Positions 4,246 to 7,769 of a stretch of 7,769 nt of DNA are shown here, piece after piece; position 1 is the stretch's first letter, and each line of letters begins with the position of its first letter. The DNA is from JACZQZ01 sp046756945 (lineage in GTDB: Bacteria; Pseudomonadota; Alphaproteobacteria; Rhodospirillales; 2-02-FULL-58-16). Below the pieces are notes generated by a model. The model did not search any database. It saw nothing but the letters and a program-made list of their open reading frames with translations, and was not told the origin of the DNA. The position numbers and the translations under genes are program-made. The DNA is taken from contig JBHHXI010000132.1 in assembly GCA_046756945.1 (NCBI GenBank), positions 1-7,769 on the forward strand. Direction: 5' to 3'.

Positions 4246-5982
4246 TCAGTCTTCGGCCAGGACGTCGAACGCGATGCTGATGCGGGGCTCGGCCGCCTCG
4301 AAGGGCACGGTCCCGTGGTAGAAATACGACGGGAACAGGAGCAACAGCCCTTCCTCGGGGCGGAACGCTTTTACCTCGGGCGCGACCGTGCAGTGGAAGT
4401 GTTCCGGCGGTCGGCCGAACTCGATCCAGCCGGCGCGGCCTTGGCCTGACGCGCGCACCGCGTCGGGCACTTTCGCGTAGTAGACGCCGCTCAGCCACGC
4501 CGAGGGGTGGATATGGGGGATCTGGTGCCCGTGGCCCTCGAGAACGACGGCCCAGATGGACAGGCCCAGGCGTTCGGGCGGATCGGCGAGGAACGGATGG
4601 GCGGGGTTGGCCGGCAGCGCCCGCCGGTAGTCTTCCACCGCATCCTGTATCAGGCGTTCGAGAGCGGCGATGGGTCCTTTCGGCTCCACCAGCAGCTCGC
4701 CCGAGTGCTTGCCCAAACGGGTGGCGTGGCTGGTCGGCGCGTGCACCAGCGTCGGGTGCGTGCACACATGGCGCGCCAGCGCCGTGTTGAAGTCGGCCAT
4801 GGTGTCGAAGCCGGCCGGGGCGCGGAGGGGCGTCGCCCGGATGAAGCGGTCGAAATCGACCAGGGTGCGCGCCGCCTCCCGCTCGCCCGCTTCGTCCAGC
4901 GCCAGGGCCTTGAAGGCGAGCACGCCCGTGTCGCCGGGGTGGCCGCGGAGGTACGCGTCACACGCCGCCACCGCGGCGCGCGCATCGCCCATTTGCAACT
5001 GCGTGTCGGCCAGGTTTACATGCGCCTGCACGTAATCGGGGGTGATGGCGATGGCGCGCCGGTAGGCGGCTTTCGCCTCATCCAGCCTGTCCAGTTCCTG
5101 CAAGGCGTACCCCATGTTGACGTAAACCGGCCCGTACTCCGGTTCGACGCGCAGGGCGCGGCGGTAGGCGGCGATGGCATCGTCGTGCCTGCCCGCTTCC
5201 TGGAGCACGATGCCGAGGTTGTAATGGGCGTCGGCGTGGTCGGGTTTGAAGACCAGGGCACACCGGTAGGCGGCCTCGGCCTCGTCCAACCGGCCGAGCT
5301 CGTAAAGGGTGTTGCCCAGGTTGTTGTGGGCGTCGGCGTGGTCGGGCGTGATATCGAGGGCCCGCCCGTAGGCGTCCACGGCTTCGTCGAGCCGGCCCAG
5401 CACCTTGAGCACGTTGGCCAGGTTGAAATGGGCCCCGGCGAAGGCCGGACTGATGTCGAGGGCGCGCCGGTATGCGGCCTCGGCCGCGTCGGGCCTGGCC
5501 TTCGCCTCGAGCACGACGCCGAGGTTGTAGTGGGCATCGGCGTAGTCCGGCCTGATCGTCAGCGCGCGCCGGTAGGCGGCTTCCGCCTCGTCGAGCTTTT
5601 CCGACGCCCGGAGGACGTTGCCAAGGTTATTCAGGGCGTCCACGTGGTCGGGCTGCAGGCCGACCACCGCCCGCAGCATTTTGACCGCGCTGTCCGCGTC
5701 GCCCGCCTGGAACGTGGCCACCCCGCATAGATTGAGGGCGTCGGCGTGGCTCGGCTGCATCTCCAGGACCCGATGGTACAGACGGACCGCTTTTTGCAGA
5801 TTGCCGGCCTGGTGGGCGGCAAAGGCCTGCTGGAGCACGGCGGCGACGGACGAATCGGCGGACCCGTCACCCTGGGCCACGTACTCGGCCGCGGCCCGGT
5901 CCCCCGCCGCCCGCGGGCGGCGGGGCGTGGTCCGACGGGTCGTTTTTCGCCCCCTGGCGCGGCGGCGCTTGTCCCGCTTCAT
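4246..5982 (-). CDS. TPR-repeat protein with C-terminal 2OG-Fe(II) oxygenase domain (nine TPRs)
   Basis: The 578-aa product joins a long tetratricopeptide array to a putative 2OG-Fe(II) oxygenase domain. Residues 1-24 are extremely basic (14 Lys/Arg). About nine 34-residue TPRs run from 46 to 352, several close to the consensus (for example DALNNLGNVLRASEKLDEAE from 115). A conserved linker follows (VLAFKALALDE, AARTLVDFDRFIR at 370-382), then the oxygenase region (about 391-577) with IWAVVLEG (476-483), HIHPSAWLSGVYY (490-502), GWIEFGRP (518-525), FPSYFYHGTVPF (550-561) and RISIAFDV (567-574). Likely ligands are His490 and/or His492 and His556, with Arg567 for 2OG. TPR arrays usually bind peptides or protein partners, so a protein substrate is plausible but unproven. 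The start ATG has only a poor ribosome binding site (GGGGTAGGGA directly before it); the next in-frame Met is at residue 75, within the TPRs. It lies 64 nt downstream of its paralogue on the same strand and is probably cotranscribed. Confidence 0.88.
   Translation of the reverse strand: MKRDKRRRARGRKTTRRTTPRRPRAAGDRAAAEYVAQGDGSADSSVAAVLQQAFAAHQAGNLQKAVRLYHRVLEMQPSHADALNLCGVATFQAGDADSAVKMLRAVVGLQPDHVDALNNLGNVLRASEKLDEAEAAYRRALTIRPDYADAHYNLGVVLEAKARPDAAEAAYRRALDISPAFAGAHFNLANVLKVLGRLDEAVDAYGRALDITPDHADAHNNLGNTLYELGRLDEAEAAYRCALVFKPDHADAHYNLGIVLQEAGRHDDAIAAYRRALRVEPEYGPVYVNMGYALQELDRLDEAKAAYRRAIAITPDYVQAHVNLADTQLQMGDARAAVAACDAYLRGHPGDTGVLAFKALALDEAGEREAARTLVDFDRFIRATPLRAPAGFDTMADFNTALARHVCTHPTLVHAPTSHATRLGKHSGELLVEPKGPIAALERLIQDAVEDYRRALPANPAHPFLADPPERLGLSIWAVVLEGHGHQIPHIHPSAWLSGVYYAKVPDAVRASGQGRAGWIEFGRPPEHFHCTVAPEVKAFRPEEGLLLLFPSYFYHGTVPFEAAEPRISIAFDVLAED
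4841..4925 (-). repeat. Segment nearly identical to 6651-6735 (paralogue repeat, copy 1)
   Basis: By direct comparison these 85 bases differ from 6651-6735 at only 6 positions. The segment encodes the linker between the TPR array and the oxygenase domain (through EREAARTLVDFDRFIR). It is more conserved in DNA than the flanking parts of the two genes and is direct-repeat homology that could support recombination. Confidence 0.85.
4927..5847 (-). repeat. Tandem 102-bp TPR-encoding repeats
   Basis: About nine 102-bp units encode the TPR array. Recurring stretches such as CGCCGGTAGGCGGC (plus strand) come once per unit at the position encoding AAYRRA. Units are degenerate rather than identical, as expected of an old TPR expansion. 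Confidence 0.8.
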
Positions 5983-6046
5983 TCCCTACCCCTACACCCT
6001 CGTTGTGAAGTCTAAGCAGATTGTCCAGCCGCCGGCGGCGCCCGGT

Positions 6047-7210
6047 TCAGGCTTCCGGCAGCACGTCGAAGGCGATACTGATGCGTTGTTCCGCCGCTTC
6101 GAACGGGATGGTCCGGTGGTAGAAATAGGACGGGAACACCATCATCAGGCCTTCTTCGGGGCGGAACGCCTTCACCTCCGGTTCCCGGGTACAGTGGTAA
6201 TGCGCCCTGGGCCGCCCGAACTCGATCCAGCCGGCCTCGCCTTGTCCGGGGGTGCCGATGGCGGCCGGTATCTTGACGTAATAGACGCCGCTCAACCACC
6301 CGTCCGGATGAATATGGGCGGTTTGATAGCCTTGTATTTCCAGGACAACCGCCCACGCGGTCAGCCCCCAGCGCTTCGGCCGGGTGGCGATAAAGGGATG
6401 GGACGACTGCGCCGGCAACGACTCCAAATGGTCTTCATAGTCTTCGACGGCGCCGCGGATCATCCCTTCCAGGGCCGTGGCCGGGCCCCGCGGCCGGCCC
6501 AGAAGTTCGGCCGTATGCTTGCCCGAGCGGGTGGCCCTGCTGGCCGGCGCGTAGACCAGCGTCGGGTGCCGGCGGACGTGGTCGGCAAGGGCGGCGTTGA
6601 AATCGGCCATGCCGCGGAACCCGGCCGGCGCCGCCGGGCGCGTCGACCGGATGAAGCGGTCGAAGTCGACCAGGGTGCGCGCCGCCTCGCGCTCCCCCAT
6701 TTCGTCCAGCGCCACGGCCTTGAAGGCGAGCACGCGGATGTGCCCGGGATGGGCCTCGAGAAAGGCGTCGCACACCTCCACCGCGGCAGCCGGATCGCCC
6801 TGTTCCAGCAGGAGTTTCCCGAGGTTGTAATGGGCCCGCGCATAATCGGGCTTGATGGCGGCGGCGCGCCGGTGCGCCTCGATGGCCGCGCCGGGCCGGT
6901 CCAGGGCCGAGAGCGCGAGGCCGAGGAAGGAATGGGCCTTGGCGAATCGCGGCCGGATCGCGATGGCGCGCCGGTGGGCGGCGACCGCCGCGTCGAACCG
7001 GCCGAGTTTCTGCAGCACGTGACCGAGATTGTTGTGGGCGCCGGCATGGGCGGGCTCGATCTCGAGGGCCCGCCGGTAGGCGGCCACGGCCTCGTCGAGC
7101 TTCCCCAGTTCCTTGAGCGCGGTGCCCAGGGCGTCGTGGTCGTCGGCGGTCTCGGGCCGCATCCTGGCGGACCGGCGGCAGACCCCGATGGCGTCATCGA
7201 CCTTGCTCAT
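6047..7210 (-). CDS. TPR-repeat protein with C-terminal 2OG-Fe(II) oxygenase domain (short paralogue)
   Basis: The 387-aa product is the shorter paralogue of the next gene downstream. It starts within a partial TPR (KVDDAIGVCRRSARMRPE at 3-20), followed by about four full 34-residue TPRs (25-160), the shared linker EREAARTLVDFDRFIR (173-188), and the oxygenase region (about 197-386) with AWAVVLE (285-291), HIHPDGWLSGVYY (299-311), GWIEFGRP (327-334), FPSYFYHRTIPF (359-370) and RISIAFDV (376-383). Candidate ligands are His299 and/or His301 and His365, with Arg376 for 2OG. The ATG at 7210 was preferred to the longer option at 7264: GAGG lies 3 nt and AAAGGAG 13 nt upstream, and the extra 18 residues are low-complexity and unlike a TPR. 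The frame upstream to a stop at 7349-7351 also has no TPR signature, so the half-repeat at the N-terminus seems genuine. It is the first gene of the leftward pair and diverges from a small ORF. The substrate is unknown. Confidence 0.88.
   Translation of the reverse strand: MSKVDDAIGVCRRSARMRPETADDHDALGTALKELGKLDEAVAAYRRALEIEPAHAGAHNNLGHVLQKLGRFDAAVAAHRRAIAIRPRFAKAHSFLGLALSALDRPGAAIEAHRRAAAIKPDYARAHYNLGKLLLEQGDPAAAVEVCDAFLEAHPGHIRVLAFKAVALDEMGEREAARTLVDFDRFIRSTRPAAPAGFRGMADFNAALADHVRRHPTLVYAPASRATRSGKHTAELLGRPRGPATALEGMIRGAVEDYEDHLESLPAQSSHPFIATRPKRWGLTAWAVVLEIQGYQTAHIHPDGWLSGVYYVKIPAAIGTPGQGEAGWIEFGRPRAHYHCTREPEVKAFRPEEGLMMVFPSYFYHRTIPFEAAEQRISIAFDVLPEA
6651..6735 (-). repeat. Segment nearly identical to 4841-4925 (paralogue repeat, copy 2)
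   Basis: This is the second copy of the 85-base stretch, with 79 of 85 positions shared by hand alignment and no gaps. It is in the same orientation, about 1.8 kb away, so recombination between the two would delete one oxygenase region and fuse the genes. Confidence 0.85.
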
Positions 7211-7381
7211 TTTCCTCGGTGGACTCCTTTGTGCGCTGCGCCCCCGGCCAATCCCTTCTACCATCCGCGGGGGGGAGCGCCCAAATGGATTCGCGGCCGG
7301 CGCCGGGCGGTGGCGGCGAACGGGGACCCATGGTATCTTCCGTGCCGATCACGGGGCCGCCGGCAAAGGGAGCGTGGCATC

Positions 7382-7720
7382 ATGAATCGAACCACCGGGG
7401 AACAGCGCCGTCCCGGCGTCTACGGTGTCGACGGCGACGGCCGGGAACAACAGGTGCATCTGTACCAGGGCGGCCCCTACACGCTTTCCGACGTGGTCCA
7501 CCAGTTCGATCTGGGCCGCGTCGAGGAGAGCGGGGGCGGGGACGAGACCGTGCTTGTGTTGACCGCCGGGGAGGTGAGCACGCTCAGGACCATGGCCGAT
7601 TCCTACAGCTTCGACTATGAGGAGGGGTTCATCGAGATGTGCCTGGAAATGGCCCTCTTCGCCAACCAGCTCGTCGGCGGCAAAGGGGACGGCGAGGTGC
7701 GCTTCACGGCCAATTTCTGA
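7382..7720 (+). CDS. Small acidic protein of unknown function
   Basis: I do not recognise this 112-aa product. The frame is open far upstream, but AAAGGGAG (7365-7372) lies 9 nt before the ATG at 7382, which I take as the start. The protein has a polar Gly-rich N-terminus, a short segment VHLYQGGPYTLSDVVHQFDL (25-44) that could be strand then helix, a segment ETVLVLTAGEVSTLRTMADS (54-73), an acidic stretch DYEEGFIEMCLEM (76-88), and an end of EVRFTANF. It has no signal peptide, no membrane segment, and one Cys (85). It is clearly acidic overall. It diverges from the TPR-oxygenase pair across a 171-nt gap and is followed at once by a GC hairpin, so it is probably a monocistronic gene. The codon pattern (GC-rich third positions, no frameshift) and the ribosome binding site support a real gene. 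Confidence 0.65.
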   Translation: MNRTTGEQRRPGVYGVDGDGREQQVHLYQGGPYTLSDVVHQFDLGRVEESGGGDETVLVLTAGEVSTLRTMADSYSFDYEEGFIEMCLEMALFANQLVGGKGDGEVRFTANF

Positions 7721-7734
7721 AGCCCCCGGGGGTC

Positions 7735-7751
7735 GCGGGGGTGTCCCCCGC
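7735..7751 (+). terminator. Strong GC hairpin after the small ORF
   Basis: GCGGGGG (7735-7741) pairs perfectly with CCCCCGC (7745-7751) across a 3-nt loop, 14 nt after the stop codon. Another palindrome, CCCCCGGGGG (7723-7732), lies just before it and could compete for pairing. No T-run follows, so an intrinsic terminator is only a possibility; it may instead stabilise the 3' end of the mRNA. Confidence 0.4.
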
Positions 7752-7769
7752 ATATCCAATACCCGGGGG

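Noticed and set aside
3137..4321. Open plus-strand frame bridging the DUF3306 gene, the gap and the stand-alone oxygenase gene
   Set aside because: It runs out of frame through two real genes and has low-complexity Arg/Gly/Gln composition with no motif.
4507..5730. Long plus-strand frame opposite the nine-TPR gene
   Set aside because: Its apparent regularity mirrors the 102-bp TPR periodicity on the other strand; the minus-strand frame gives consensus TPRs and a catalytic domain.
4927..5847. CRISPR-like regular repeats
   Set aside because: The period is 102 bp with an open reading frame throughout, and the units encode 34-residue TPRs rather than short repeats with unique spacers.
6028..6039. 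Palindrome GCCGCCGGCGGC between the two TPR-oxygenase genes as a terminator
   Set aside because: It has no loop or T-run, and the 64-nt same-strand gap is more consistent with cotranscription.
7211..7264. Longer start for the short TPR-oxygenase at 7264
   Set aside because: The 18 extra residues are Arg/Gly/Pro-rich with no TPR pattern and no ribosome binding site, while purine-rich sites precede the ATG at 7210.
5618..7381. Plus-strand extension of the small ORF back to 5618
   Set aside because: The extension is antisense to both TPR-oxygenase genes; a good ribosome binding site at 7365-7372 supports the start at 7382.

Overview
The window is GC-rich and densely coded. Gene content suggests a proteobacterium, most likely an alphaproteobacterium of Rhodospirillales type: a clustered fdhD-mobA-DUF3305-DUF3306 set is typical of formate dehydrogenase loci in that class. 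The taxonomic call is inferred from gene order and family resemblance, not from a marker gene.

Left half (1-3407) is a metal-cofactor and formate dehydrogenase maturation locus. A tungstate-type ABC permease (tupB-like) is cut by the left window edge and reads leftward. It diverges from a tightly packed rightward operon: fdhD (sulfurtransferase for the Mo/W cofactor), mobA (guanylyltransferase forming the bis-MGD cofactor), a DUF3305 protein and a DUF3306 protein. All four overlap their neighbours by 4 to 11 nt, so they are probably translationally coupled. The roughly 200-nt divergent gap is AT-rich by local standards and holds two perfect palindromes and plausible promoters for both directions. 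Together the genes import the metal oxyanion, build and sulfurate the cofactor, and supply two uncharacterised accessory proteins. The dehydrogenase structural genes are not in the window.

Right half (3570-7210) holds three related putative 2-oxoglutarate/Fe(II) oxygenases with different numbers of tetratricopeptide repeats (TPRs). A stand-alone oxygenase (216 aa, no TPR) points right. It converges on a leftward pair: a 387-aa protein with about four full TPRs, followed after 64 nt by a 578-aa protein with about nine. The two TPR proteins are clear paralogues across the whole oxygenase region. All three share an HxHPxxxLSGxYY motif, a distal His and a downstream Arg. Their substrate is unknown, and nothing links them mechanistically to the formate dehydrogenase genes beyond proximity.

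A small unrecognised 112-aa ORF with a good ribosome binding site (7382-7720) diverges from the TPR-oxygenase pair and is followed by a strong GC hairpin. No rRNA, tRNA, CRISPR array, insertion sequence or convincing riboswitch was seen.
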